From Ornithinibacillus halophilus (GTDB lineage: Bacteria; Bacillota; Bacilli; Bacillales; Amphibacillaceae): DNA of 64,000 bases. Location: assembly GCF_900129485.1 (NCBI RefSeq), contig NZ_FQVW01000003.1, positions 44,016-108,015 of the forward strand, read 5' to 3'. The notes under the pieces are model-generated. The model had not been told where the DNA came from and searched no databases. It saw only the letters and a list, made by a program, of their open reading frames with translations. Of the stretch, positions 53,499-62,776 are shown one piece after another. The translations under genes were made by a program, and so were the position numbers. Numbering within the stretch: position 1 is the stretch's first letter; each line of letters starts with the position of its first letter.

Positions 53499-54784
53499 TT
53501 TGTTAACTGTTCCACCAATTCTTTAGCTTTACCAACACGGATTTCTTTTTCACTTACTAACTTTTCAGCTATAATATCAATCATCTCCCCAGTAGCTCCA
53601 GCCGCAATAGCAACAGAGCGTGAATGTAATGCCATATGTCCTTTTTGGATTCCATCCGTAACGAGTGCTTTTAATGCACCTAGATTCTGTGCTAGGCCGA
53701 CTGCAACTATTACTTGAGCTAACTCTTGAGCTGATTCTACATTTAATATACTATGAGCAATTTTAGAAATTGGATGCACACGAATTGAACCACCTACAAT
53801 CCCTACTGTCATAGGCAATTCGAGTTCACCTACTAAATTTCCATCATTATCTACTGACCATGTTGTCATCGATCCATAATGACCATATCTTGATGCATAG
53901 GCATGTGCCCCTGCCTCTACAGCTCTCCAGTCATTTCCGGTAGCTATTACAATAGGGTCAATACCATTCATAATTCCTTTATTATGAGTTACCGCACGAT
54001 AAGGATCAGATGCAGCAAATTCATATGCATGGACAACCCCATCACGTACTTCTTCTCCAGTAAATCCTTCACTTTCTAAAAGGTTAGGAGGTATCACACA
54101 TTTAGCTTTCGCTAGACAACGATCTGCATAATTGGAAAGGATTCTCAAATAGACCTTCCCACCTGTGAGGTCTTCAACAATTGGCGCTATTGATTCTACC
54201 ATTGTATTAATAACATTAGCACCCATTGCATCACATGTATTTATATATAAATGCATTACAAGCATTTTTCCATAAGTTGAATTGGAATCTTCATTAAGGA
54301 TGCGTACATCTAAATCTTCAGCTCCACCACCCCTAGCTTTCATACTAGGATATGCATCATTAGCTGCAACAATTAATTTATCCTTTTCATTTAATAAGGT
54401 TTGTTTAGCAGCCTGAAAATCTGAACAACCTACTACTTGGATTTGCCCTATCATAAGACGCTCCGTTGCCTCTGTTTTAAAACCACCAGCTTCACGCACA
54501 ATCTTAGCGATATAACTAGCAGAAGCCACAACTGATGGTTCCTCAATTGCCATAGGTACTACATATTCCTTATCATTAATTAGGAAGTTTAAACCAAGCC
54601 CTAACGGTAACGGAAAAGTCCCGATAACATTCTCAATCATTTTATCAGCAGTTTCTACCGGCAAAGCTTCTTTTGAATTTAAATGTTCTAATTCTTCTTC
54701 TGTGAATGAGTGTAATTTTGTTAATAGCTCTCGACGTTCTTCAACCGTCTTATTATAAAAGCCAGGGATTCTAGAAGATTCCAT
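53495..54784 (-). CDS. mvaA: Hydroxymethylglutaryl-CoA reductase (class II)
   Basis: Reduces HMG-CoA to mevalonate in the bacterial (class II) pathway; the same class can also run in reverse in mevalonate degradation. The motifs ENVIGTFPLPLGLGLN, NTCDAMGANVINT and HNKGIMNGID plus a C-terminal histidine region (GHMALHSRS) are present in 429 residues. ATG 54782-54784 follows AAAGGATGG; the longer frame to 54811 is not needed. First gene of the operon. HMG-CoA synthase (mvaS) is not in the window. Confidence 0.95.
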   Translation of the reverse strand: MESSRIPGFYNKTVEERRELLTKLHSFTEEELEHLNSKEALPVETADKMIENVIGTFPLPLGLGLNFLINDKEYVVPMAIEEPSVVASASYIAKIVREAGGFKTEATERLMIGQIQVVGCSDFQAAKQTLLNEKDKLIVAANDAYPSMKARGGGAEDLDVRILNEDSNSTYGKMLVMHLYINTCDAMGANVINTMVESIAPIVEDLTGGKVYLRILSNYADRCLAKAKCVIPPNLLESEGFTGEEVRDGVVHAYEFAASDPYRAVTHNKGIMNGIDPIVIATGNDWRAVEAGAHAYASRYGHYGSMTTWSVDNDGNLVGELELPMTVGIVGGSIRVHPISKIAHSILNVESAQELAQVIVAVGLAQNLGALKALVTDGIQKGHMALHSRSVAIAAGATGEMIDIIAEKLVSEKEIRVGKAKELVEQLTK

Positions 54785-54900
54785 ACTGTACCATCCTTTA
54801 CCCATAAACATTATTATTATTTTAGACTGTATTATTTATATCAATATTATAAGTGTTTTACTTAATCTATTATGTTAAAAATAGCCTTAAAATGCAAATA

Positions 54901-54935
54901 AAACAAGGTTGTCCCTAAAAAAGACTAACCTTGTT
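54901..54935 (-). terminator. Terminator of the tRNA cluster
   Basis: AACAAGGTT pairs with AACCTTGTT, with an inner GTC/GAC, followed by TATTTG on the minus strand. It separates the tRNA genes from mvaA. Confidence 0.8.
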
Positions 54936-54980
54936 TATTGTAATGGATTATGCAGCTATTGTAAAACCTTTATTGACTGA

Positions 54981-55053
54981 TGAGCCATGAAGGATTCGAA
55001 CCTTCGACCCTCTGATTAAAAGTCAGATGCTCTACCGACTGAGCTAATGGCTC
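54981..55053 (-). tRNA. tRNA-Lys (TTT)
   Basis: A full cloverleaf on the minus strand with acceptor GAGCCAT / ATGGCTC, anticodon arm CTGACTTTTAATCAG (anticodon TTT) and TTCGAATCC T arm. CCA is not encoded. Confidence 0.95.
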
Positions 55054-55141
55054 CTATATTGAAGTGGTACTAATTTTGTTTTTCAACCCTTCTTATATTG
55101 CCCAAAATATATGAATTCACTCTAAAAAAGGGCAAAAAAAA

Positions 55142-55216
55142 TGGCTGGGCTACCAGGATTCGAACCTGGGAATCACGGGACCAAAACCCGTTGCCTTACC
55201 GCTTGGCTATAGCCCA
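55142..55216 (-). tRNA. tRNA-Gln (TTG)
   Basis: Acceptor TGGGCTA / TAGCCCA, anticodon arm ACGGGTTTTGGTCCCGT (anticodon TTG), encoded CCA. Confidence 0.95.
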
Positions 55217-55225
55217 ACAAACAAA

Positions 55226-55310
55226 TGGTGGAGGGGGGCAGATTCGAACTGCCGAACCCTGAGGGAGCGGATTTACAGTCCGCCGCGTTTAGCCACTTCG
55301 CTACCCCTCC
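55226..55310 (-). tRNA. tRNA-Tyr (GTA)
   Basis: A long-variable-arm tRNA: acceptor GGAGGGG, anticodon arm GCGGACTGTAAATCCGC (anticodon GTA), encoded CCA. Confidence 0.95.
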
Positions 55311-55350
55311 ATATTTAGTCTGTTACAAATATATATTTTTATACAAAAAA

Positions 55351-55426
<76 letters not shown>

Positions 55427-55429
55427 AAA

Positions 55430-55505
55430 TGGTGGAGGATACAGGGCTCGAACCTGTGACCCCTTGCTTGTAAGGCAAGTGCTCTCCCAGCTGAGCTAAT
55501 CCTCC
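55430..55505 (-). tRNA. tRNA-Val (TAC)
   Basis: Acceptor GGAGGAT, anticodon arm CTTGCCTTACAAGCAAG (anticodon TAC), encoded CCA. Confidence 0.95.
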
Positions 55506-55506
55506 G

Positions 55507-55581
55507 TGGTGACCCGTACGGGATTCGAACCCGTGTTACCGCCGTGAAAGGGCGGTGTCTTAACCGCTTGACCAACGGGCC
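55507..55581 (-). tRNA. tRNA-Glu (TTC)
   Basis: Acceptor GGCCCGT / ACGGGTC, anticodon arm CCGCCCTTTCACGGCGG (anticodon TTC), encoded CCA. First gene of the cluster. Confidence 0.95.
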
Positions 55582-55617
55582 ATGATTTTAAATGGCTTGT
55601 TTCAATCAACGAATTTT

Positions 55618-55646
55618 ATTATATACAGATTATCGCGCTTTGTAAA
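55618..55646 (-). promoter_or_regulatory. Promoter of the tRNA cluster
   Basis: TTTACA and TATAAT with a 17-base spacer on the minus strand, about 37 bases before tRNA-Glu. Confidence 0.8.
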
Positions 55647-55815
55647 GAGGAAAACAAAATTATTTTACCGAAAATAGATTTTAATTTATTCAATCAATTC
55701 TGTCAATAAAAACTGAATTCTAATGAACTTATTTTGCATTGTTTTCGCTTTAAAATATATAATGCAGTAGACAGGACTCATCCTTCCCATCTACTACATT
55801 AGACATATGTCTTGC

Positions 55816-56748
55816 TTAATTTTTCATTTTAGGATCTAACGCATCTCTTAATCCATCACCAATTAGGTTGAAACCTAAAACAACCAACATAATTGATACT
55901 CCTGGAGCAATTAAAGTCCATGGTGCTAGTTGAATAAAGCCTCTTGCTTCCGCCAACATTGCTCCCCACTCAGGATCAGGTGGTTCAGCTCCTAAACCTA
56001 GGAATCCTAAAGCCGCTGCCTCTAAGATTGCCGTACCAAAGCTTAATGTAGACTGAACAATAATTGGAGCTACGCTGTTTGGTAAAATGTGATGTATTAA
56101 AATTCTACCATTCTTCATTCCTTGGGCTCTGGCGGCCATAATATACTCTTCTTCTCGAAGACTAATAACTCGAGAACGCACCAGTCTTCCAAAGATAGGG
56201 ATATTAATAATCGCAATTGCAATTAAAGCATTTTCTAAAGATGGTCCAATGATAGCTACAATAGCTATTGCTAGTAAGATACTAGGAAATGCGAGTAAAA
56301 TGTCAAAAATTCGGGATATCAACATATCAATCCAACGTCCATAATAGCCTGCTATTACCCCTAATAAGGTACCGAAAACAAGAGCACCTGTAACAGCAAA
56401 AAAACCTACCATTAAGGAGATTCTTGCACCATACGCAATACGTGTTAGAATATCCCTTCCTGCATCATCTGTTCCAAGCCAATACTCACTTGAAGGTGCT
56501 ACTAGTCGATCAGCTAAATTAACGTTATCATATGGGTAGGGAGTTAATAATGGAGCAAAAATACCGAGCAATATAAAAAACACAATGATGATAAACCCTG
56601 CCACAGCAAAGCGATTTCTCCTTAATTGTTTAAATGCATCCTTCCATGGTGAAAAAGGTTTAACATCTTCATCGTCATTCATATACCTACTCTGTGATGA
56701 ATTTTCCTCCAATGGATCGGAAGTTTTTTCCTTCTTCTCTACATTCAA
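55816..56748 (-). CDS. appC: Oligopeptide ABC transporter permease AppC-like
   Basis: Second permease of the peptide importer. The 310-residue protein has a charged N-terminus of about 40 residues, then six helices, with the binding-protein-dependent transport signature near ISLREEEYIMAARAQGMKNG. Fifth gene of the operon. The start is TTG after AAGGAGGTG. A C-terminal GFNLIGDGLRDALDPKMK is typical of the OppC/DppC/AppC group. Confidence 0.87.
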   Translation of the reverse strand: MNVEKKEKTSDPLEENSSQSRYMNDDEDVKPFSPWKDAFKQLRRNRFAVAGFIIIVFFILLGIFAPLLTPYPYDNVNLADRLVAPSSEYWLGTDDAGRDILTRIAYGARISLMVGFFAVTGALVFGTLLGVIAGYYGRWIDMLISRIFDILLAFPSILLAIAIVAIIGPSLENALIAIAIINIPIFGRLVRSRVISLREEEYIMAARAQGMKNGRILIHHILPNSVAPIIVQSTLSFGTAILEAAALGFLGLGAEPPDPEWGAMLAEARGFIQLAPWTLIAPGVSIMLVVLGFNLIGDGLRDALDPKMKN

Positions 56749-56762
56749 CTTTTAGCACCTCC

Positions 56763-57767
56763 TTAATAACTAATCCTTGGATCAATGAATTTATACATTA
56801 AGTCTACAACAAGATTAATAATGACAAATATAAAAGCAACCACTAAAATACCAGATTGAATCACTGGATAATCTCGATAATTAATCGCTTGATACACATA
56901 GGAACCTATACCTGGCCAACTAAATATAGTCTCAGTTAATATTGCTCCTCCTAAAAGGACACCCGTCTGTAAACCAATTACAGTCAATACAGGAATAAAT
57001 GCATTTTTTAAAGCATGTTTGTAGATAACAAGAAACTGACCAGAACCTTTCGCTTTAACCGTTCGAATATAATCAGACTTCATCACTTCCAACATACTTG
57101 AACGAGTCATTCTTGCAATGATTGCCATCGGTATTGTCCCTAATGCAATACTTGGTAATACTAAATGTTTTAAAGTTGTTATAACCCTAGTAAAATCCAT
57201 GTGGAGGATAGAATCGATAACAAAGAAATATGTAATTGGCTCCATTGGATCTCGGTTGTCTTGCCTTCCAGTTGCAGGGAACCAACTGAGTTCTTGGGCA
57301 AATATCCATTGCTCCATGAGTGCTAGCCAGAACACTGGCATTGATACACCGATAAGAGCAAAAAGCATCGCTAAAAAATCAAACCATGAATTTTGTTTCC
57401 AAGCACTAATAATCCCAGCGTTTACTCCAATAAAAATAGCAAACAACATAGCAAAAAATGTCAATTCAAAAGTAGCTGCAATATAAGGCCAAATCTCTTT
57501 TGCAATTTCTGCTTTCGACCTTAATGACGTCCCCAAATCACCTTGTAATAAGTCTTGTACATAAATAAAATACTGAACTGCATATGGCTCATTTAGACCC
57601 ATGCTCTCCTCTAAGTTTTGCATTGCCTCTGCAGTTGCCGTTTCACCAAGAATTACTTGAGCTGGATTGCCAGGAATTAAATGAACAATAGAAAAGGTAA
57701 TTAACGTCATTCCAATTAAAACCGGAATAAGCATTAACAGACGTCGCATAGTATAGGCAAACATTTT
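56763..57767 (-). CDS. appB: Oligopeptide ABC transporter permease AppB-like
   Basis: First permease of the peptide importer, about six helices, 334 residues. It begins MFAYTMRRLLMLIPVLIGM, the OppB-type N-terminus, from ATG 57765-57767, with AGAGGTGG four to five bases before it; the open frame reaches 57782. MLEVMKSDYIRTVKAKGSG is the conserved ATPase-contacting loop. A 14-bp perfect-palindrome terminator lies between the binding protein gene and this one. Confidence 0.88.
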   Translation of the reverse strand, partial: KMFAYTMRRLLMLIPVLIGMTLITFSIVHLIPGNPAQVILGETATAEAMQNLEESMGLNEPYAVQYFIYVQDLLQGDLGTSLRSKAEIAKEIWPYIAATFELTFFAMLFAIFIGVNAGIISAWKQNSWFDFLAMLFALIGVSMPVFWLALMEQWIFAQELSWFPATGRQDNRDPMEPITYFFVIDSILHMDFTRVITTLKHLVLPSIALGTIPMAIIARMTRSSMLEVMKSDYIRTVKAKGSGQFLVIYKHALKNAFIPVLTVIGLQTGVLLGGAILTETIFSWPGIGSYVYQAINYRDYPVIQSGILVVAFIFVIINLVVDLMYKFIDPRISY

Positions 57768-57808
57768 TCCACCTCTATTCATATAAGGCTTTCATTATCT
57801 GTAAAATG

Positions 57809-57836
57809 AAAGGGTAGTAGATATCTACTACCCTTT
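57809..57836 (-). terminator. Perfect palindrome between appA and appB
   Basis: Two 14-base arms (AAAGGGTAGTAGAT and ATCTACTACCCTTT) meet without a spacer. It can form a hairpin followed by a weak T run and would lower expression of the permease genes compared with the binding protein. Confidence 0.75.
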
Positions 57837-57843
57837 TTGGATT

Positions 57844-59517
57844 CTACTCTAATTCTACTTCTGCTAATGATTCACTTGTAGAAGGATGTGGCACATAATT
57901 TTTAACTGCGCTTGTTGTTGCTAATACAGGTGTTGAGTGTACTAAAGTTACCATTGGAGCATCTTCAGCAATTAAGGCTTGCGCTTGGCTATATAAGTCT
58001 GCACGTTCTTCTTGGTCAACCGATACTTTTGCAGCATCAAGCAATTTGTCTACTTCTTCGTTTTCATAGAACGTACGGTTACTACTTCCCACGTTATTGC
58101 CATGTAACAAACTGCTTAGGAAATAATCTGGGTCACCGTTAGTTCCAGACCAGCCAAGCATAAACATTTGCTGTTCGCCAGTTAAAGTCTTTTCTAGGTA
58201 AGGGGCCCACTCCTCACGAACAATATTAACTTCAATTCCAGCATCTGCAAGGTTTGCTTGAACAATTGTTGCCACAGTTTCTGGGTCCGGCATATATGGA
58301 CGAGCGACAGGCATTGTCCATAACTCGATCTCTAACCCATCCTCATACCCTGCTTCTGCTAATAAATCCTTCGCCTTCTCTACGTCATACTCGAATTCTG
58401 GTACGTCATCGTTATAACCAGCGTAACTAGGTGGCAGTGGGTTCTTAGCTGGAACAGCATACCCTGCATACAATGCATCTGCAATCGCTTGTCGATCAAT
58501 TGCATGGTTAATTGCCTGACGAACTTCTACTTGGTCAAGTGGAGCTTTTTGAGTATTGAACCCTACATAACCAAAATTATTTTCTGCACGGGTATATAGT
58601 TCAAGACCTTCTTCCTCATCTACTCCAGCAGCATCATCTGGATTTAGCCCATCCATAATATCGATTTCTCCTGAACGTAACGAAATTAAACGAGAAGCAT
58701 TATCAGGAATTACTTCAAATACAACTTTATCTAATTTAGGTAGACCATCAATTCGATAATCTTCAAACTTCTCTAAAACAATAGCATCGTCTTTACTCCA
58801 ACTTACAAATTTAAATGGTCCTGTTCCCACTGGATTCTCATTAATTTGCGCCCCATATTCTTCTAATGCTTGAGGTGAAGTAATTGCAAAATATGTCATT
58901 GCCATATTTTGTAAGAAGAAACCTAATGGACGTTTAAGAACAAATTCTATTTCATAATCATTAACAACTTTGATTTCATCAATTACGTGACTATCATCTC
59001 CCTTGAAACCACCAAACATTGTTCCATACATAGAATAGACATAGCCATCATCACTAAATGAATATTCATGATCAGGGTCTGACCAGCGCTCAAAGTTAGT
59101 TTTTACAGCATCTGCATTAAATTCTGATCCATCATGGAAAGTGACTCCCTCTTCTAGATAGAAAGTATAAGATAGGCCATCATCAGAAACCTTCCAGTCA
59201 TTAGCTAATGCTGGTTTCACTTCAAACGATTCTTTATCAAACTCTAGTAAACTTTCTAATACCTGTCTCGTAATTCTGGATGATTCTCCATCAGTTGTAC
59301 TTCCCGGATCAAGACTTTCAGAGTCGCCTCCACGTGCAAAAATTAATACTTGCTCTTCTCCTCCATCATTTGAGGCATTGTCTTGCTCATTATCATTGTT
59401 GTCTGATCCATTATCATTTGTACCATCATTTGACGAATTATCGTCATCGCCACATGCTGCCAATACTAGCATAATTGCTATTAGCAAAGTAGCTAGAAAT
59501 GAAAGCTTCATTTTCAT
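57844..59517 (-). CDS. appA: Oligopeptide-binding lipoprotein AppA-like
   Basis: Extracellular peptide-binding lipoprotein (family 5 solute-binding protein), 557 residues. It has a signal with lipobox LLIAIMLVLAAC (cysteine near residue 22) and a long low-complexity Asp/Asn/Ser linker before the folded part. The domain has the SBP_bac_5 signature around DAVKTNFERWSDPDHEYSF and NENPVGTGPFKFVSW. It is third in the order D-F-A-B-C, the B. subtilis app order. The ligand might be an oligopeptide or glutathione; not resolvable. Confidence 0.87.
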   Translation of the reverse strand: MKMKLSFLATLLIAIMLVLAACGDDDNSSNDGTNDNGSDNNDNEQDNASNDGGEEQVLIFARGGDSESLDPGSTTDGESSRITRQVLESLLEFDKESFEVKPALANDWKVSDDGLSYTFYLEEGVTFHDGSEFNADAVKTNFERWSDPDHEYSFSDDGYVYSMYGTMFGGFKGDDSHVIDEIKVVNDYEIEFVLKRPLGFFLQNMAMTYFAITSPQALEEYGAQINENPVGTGPFKFVSWSKDDAIVLEKFEDYRIDGLPKLDKVVFEVIPDNASRLISLRSGEIDIMDGLNPDDAAGVDEEEGLELYTRAENNFGYVGFNTQKAPLDQVEVRQAINHAIDRQAIADALYAGYAVPAKNPLPPSYAGYNDDVPEFEYDVEKAKDLLAEAGYEDGLEIELWTMPVARPYMPDPETVATIVQANLADAGIEVNIVREEWAPYLEKTLTGEQQMFMLGWSGTNGDPDYFLSSLLHGNNVGSSNRTFYENEEVDKLLDAAKVSVDQEERADLYSQAQALIAEDAPMVTLVHSTPVLATTSAVKNYVPHPSTSESLAEVELE

Positions 59518-59565
59518 TTTATTTCCCCCTTATTTTATAAATATATATAATCTTTTGCTACATGC

Positions 59566-60534
59566 TTATTCATACAAATGACATGCAACAAAGTGATTAT
59601 CCTCAATCTCATTAAACTGTGGTCGTACTTCTTTACAAACCTCCATCGCTAGTGGACACCTTGTGTGAAATGCGCATCCTGAAGGTGGATTTGCAGGACT
59701 TGGTACATCTCCTTCTAATATCATTCGCTCCTTTTCAATATCAGGGTCTGGTAATGGTATTGCTGATAATAGAGCTTTTGTATAAGGGTGTTTTGGATTA
59801 TCATACAGCTTGTTCTTTTCCGTTAACTCAACCATTCTCCCTAAATACATAACGCCTATCCTATCACTAATGTGTTTTACAACACTTAAGTCGTGCGCAA
59901 TAAAAACGTACGTTAAATTAAATTCATCCCGCAGTTCCTCCATTAAGTTCAGAATTTGAGATTGTACCGATACATCCAATGCAGAAACAGGTTCATCACA
60001 AATTAATAATTTTGGATTATTTGCCAGAGCCCTAGCGATTCCAACTCTTTGACGTTGTCCCCCACTAAATTGATGCGGGTACCTAGATGCGTGATAGCCA
60101 CTTAATCCAACAATTTCTAGAAGTTCTGTCACTCGTTTTTTCCGTTCATTTTTATCAGTTAATCCATGTATTAGTAATGGCTCACTAATAATCTTTTCAA
60201 CGGTATGTCTTGGATTTAAAGATGCATAAGGGTCCTGAAAAATAATTTGCATATTTCGCCTGAGCTGTCTCATTTCTTCATCACTTAGTTCTGTAATATC
60301 CTTATCTTGAAACTTAACCTTGCCTTCAGTTGGTTCAATAAGTCTTAGAATCGATTTACCTGTAGTTGACTTACCACATCCTGATTCTCCAACAATACCT
60401 AGTATCTCCCCTTCCATAACGGTAAAAGAGACATCGTCAACAGCTTTTACTTCTCCAACTTTTCTCCCAAACACGCCCCCACGGATGTCAAAATACTTTT
60501 TTAAGCCATTAACTTCTAATATCGGCGTTTGCAT
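59566..60534 (-). CDS. appF: Oligopeptide ABC transporter ATPase AppF-like
   Basis: One ATPase of the peptide importer, 322 residues. Walker [10 protein letters not shown], signature FSGGQRQR, Walker [14 protein letters not shown], and the C-terminal oligopeptide/dipeptide transport motif with three to four cysteines ([16 protein letters not shown]), which binds an iron-sulfur cluster in some relatives. It overlaps appD by 26 bases, with GAGGT before the ATG. Confidence 0.91.
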   Translation of the reverse strand: MQTPILEVNGLKKYFDIRGGVFGRKVGEVKAVDDVSFTVMEGEILGIVGESGCGKSTTGKSILRLIEPTEGKVKFQDKDITELSDEEMRQLRRNMQIIFQDPYASLNPRHTVEKIISEPLLIHGLTDKNERKKRVTELLEIVGLSGYHASRYPHQFSGGQRQRVGIARALANNPKLLICDEPVSALDVSVQSQILNLMEELRDEFNLTYVFIAHDLSVVKHISDRIGVMYLGRMVELTEKNKLYDNPKHPYTKALLSAIPLPDPDIEKERMILEGDVPSPANPPSGCAFHTRCPLAMEVCKEVRPQFNEIEDNHFVACHLYE

Positions 60535-61525
60535 TTTCTGTTACCTCCCTCTTTGCATCATCATATAAGAAACACCGACTACGACGATTATTCTCAAGGG
60601 GATAAAGCTCTGGGTCTTCTTGAAAACACCGTTCAAAAGCCATTGGACACCTTTGAGCAAAACGGCATCCTTTTACACCCATCTTGGGCTTTGGTACAGT
60701 ACCTGGAATGGAGTATAGTTTTTGTTCTCGCTCATGAATTTTTGGTAGTGATTTTATTAACCCTTGTGAGTAAGGATGTTTCGGGTCTTTTAAAATTTCT
60801 CTAGTTGTTCCTTCTTCTACAACTTGGCCTGAATACATTACGACCACCCTGTCACATATCTCAGCTACTACACCCAAGTCATGGGTTATCAGCATTATCG
60901 CTGTATCTTTTTCTTGATTTAATTTTTTCATTAAATCTAATATTTGCGCCTGAATAGTTACATCCAGAGCAGTTGTTGGTTCATCTGCAATCAATATTTC
61001 AGGATCACAGGACATTGCCATGGCAATCATTACACGTTGCCTCATTCCACCTGACAACTGATGAGGATATTCACTTAAAACCTCCTTAGGTCTTGGTATT
61101 CCAACCATTTCTAACATATCAAGCGCTCTATCACTGGCTTCCTTTTTAGACATCTTATTATGTAATTGAATAGCCTCTCTTAATTGATTTCCAATTGTAA
61201 ATAAAGGGTCTAACGAAGTCATTGGCTCCTGAAAGATCATTGATATTTCATTTCCTCTTATTTGTTTCATTCGTTTATTAGAGGAGTTTGCTAAATTTTC
61301 ACCTTTAAAATTTATCTCTCCACTTACTATTTTTCCAGGTGGCTGTGGTATTAATTGCATAATAGATAATGAGGTGACGCTTTTTCCACATCCTGATTCT
61401 CCAACTATTCCTACTACTTCACCTTTATTCACAGACAGACTTACTCCATCAACTGCTGGTATTTCTCCATTATCTGTAAAGAAATGAGTATGGAGTTCGT
61501 TTAGTTCTAATATCGTTTCTGGCAA
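60509..61525 (-). CDS. appD: Oligopeptide ABC transporter ATPase AppD-like
   Basis: Other ATPase of the peptide importer, 338 residues; first gene of the operon. Walker [10 protein letters not shown] (Val instead of the usual Ser/Thr at the last place), signature LSGGMRQR, Walker [14 protein letters not shown], and the C-terminal cysteine motif ([16 protein letters not shown]). TTG start after GGGGG. The neighbouring 318-base gap to fabI holds its promoter region and the FapR-type site for fabI. Confidence 0.91.
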   Translation of the reverse strand: MPETILELNELHTHFFTDNGEIPAVDGVSLSVNKGEVVGIVGESGCGKSVTSLSIMQLIPQPPGKIVSGEINFKGENLANSSNKRMKQIRGNEISMIFQEPMTSLDPLFTIGNQLREAIQLHNKMSKKEASDRALDMLEMVGIPRPKEVLSEYPHQLSGGMRQRVMIAMAMSCDPEILIADEPTTALDVTIQAQILDLMKKLNQEKDTAIMLITHDLGVVAEICDRVVVMYSGQVVEEGTTREILKDPKHPYSQGLIKSLPKIHEREQKLYSIPGTVPKPKMGVKGCRFAQRCPMAFERCFQEDPELYPLENNRRSRCFLYDDAKREVTENANADIRS

Positions 61526-61762
61526 ATTTCACGCCCCCTTCCAATATATCCTTCATAAAAAACCCATATCCTAGCTTATTATCCTTATTAACTACTTATA
61601 ACTAGAGTTTTAATGGCCGATGTTCGGGTATTGTTTCATTTTGGCTTAATCTTATAAGTTCTACATCTTTTTAAACATTCCTGCTTTATTTTACAAATAA
61701 ATTAGAATAGTACAAATTAACTAAATAAATTAATTTATTTATTAGTGCTGTAAACTCAAATG

Positions 61763-61778
61763 TAGTACCTGGTATTAA
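61763..61778 (+). promoter_or_regulatory. FapR-type operator before fabI
   Basis: TAGTACCTGGTATTAA matches the FapR binding consensus found before Bacillus fatty acid synthesis genes (TTAGTACCTGGTACTAA type). It lies about 80 bases before the fabI start. FapR is released by malonyl-CoA. Confidence 0.8.
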
Positions 61779-61785
61779 CTCCTAG

Positions 61786-61814
61786 TTTCAACTTATGAAA
61801 AGATAGGTTATAAT
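61786..61814 (+). promoter_or_regulatory. Candidate promoter of fabI
   Basis: TATAAT at 61809-61814 with TTTCAA 17 bases upstream; the -35 is weak. The ribosome site GGAGGTG and ATG follow. Confidence 0.45.
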
Positions 61815-61843
61815 GTATAAAGATAATATTTTGGAGGTGCAAA

Positions 61844-62620
61844 ATGGCGGGTTTATTAGAAGGTAAAAATATTGTAGTTATGGGTGTTGCAAACGAACGC
61901 AGTATTGCCTGGGGTGTAACAAAGTCTCTTCATAATGCTGGTGCTAATCTAATTTTTACTAATAGACAAGAAAGATCTTATAAAAAACTAGTTAAATTAC
62001 TTGAAAAAAATAATATTGAAGCTAATCTAATCGTTTCATGTGACGTATCAAATGATGAAAGTATTACTTCTGCTTTTGAAGAAATTAAAGATAAAGTGGG
62101 AGTTATTCATGGATTAGTTCATGCAATTGCCTTTGCTAATAGAGATGAATTAAAGGGGGAGTATGCAGATACTTCTCGTGAAGGATTCTTATTAGCTCAG
62201 GATATAAGTGCTTTCTCATTAGTAGCCGTAACGAAAGCTGCTAAACCTCTTATGACTGAAGGTGGAAGTATTGTAACTCAATCTTATCTAGGGGCAGAAC
62301 GTGTTATTCCTAATTATAATGTAATGGGAGTTGCCAAAGCTTCATTAGAAGCTAGCGTGAAATACTTAGCAGAAGACGTTGGGAAATATGGAATACGTGT
62401 TAATGCAATTTCAGCAGGTCCTATACGTACTCTAGCAGCTAAAGGGGTCTCTGGTTTTAATGAAAAAATGGGAATTGTTGAAGAAAAAGCTCCTTTACGC
62501 CGAAATGTTGACCAGGATCAAGTCGGGGATGCAACCTTATTTTTCATGAGTGAACTTTCCCGTGGAGTTACAGGAGAAGTGCTACATGTTGATTCTGGGT
62601 ACAATATTATTGGTGGATAA
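61844..62620 (+). CDS. fabI: Enoyl-ACP reductase (NADH type)
   Basis: Carries out the last reduction of each fatty-acid elongation round; target of triclosan. A 258-residue short-chain dehydrogenase with GVANERSIAWG at the N-terminus (cofactor loop) and the Tyr148, Tyr158 and Lys165 arrangement (Y-x9-Y-x6-K) that typifies FabI. Preceded by GGAGGTG. The FapR-type operator upstream suggests control with other lipid genes. A terminator follows. Confidence 0.95.
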   Translation: MAGLLEGKNIVVMGVANERSIAWGVTKSLHNAGANLIFTNRQERSYKKLVKLLEKNNIEANLIVSCDVSNDESITSAFEEIKDKVGVIHGLVHAIAFANRDELKGEYADTSREGFLLAQDISAFSLVAVTKAAKPLMTEGGSIVTQSYLGAERVIPNYNVMGVAKASLEASVKYLAEDVGKYGIRVNAISAGPIRTLAAKGVSGFNEKMGIVEEKAPLRRNVDQDQVGDATLFFMSELSRGVTGEVLHVDSGYNIIGG

Positions 62621-62675
62621 CATACAATTATTAAAACAGTCATATTCTAGTAGTTAATATGCTTATATAACATTA

Positions 62676-62715
62676 AAATAGACGCTTACAAGCTTTCTAG
62701 TAAGCGTCTATTTTG
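62676..62715 (+). terminator. Terminator of fabI
   Basis: AAATAGACGCTTAC pairs with GTAAGCGTCTATTT around a ten-base loop and is followed by TG. Confidence 0.85.
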
Positions 62716-62776
62716 TAATATATAGCACCACTGGTACAGAGTTTTGAAGCATAAGAAGATTTTAGGGGGGAGTTAA

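Noticed and set aside
57118..57486. 122-codon frame opposite appB
   Set aside because: Antisense shadow of a membrane protein gene; low-complexity composition and no ribosome site.
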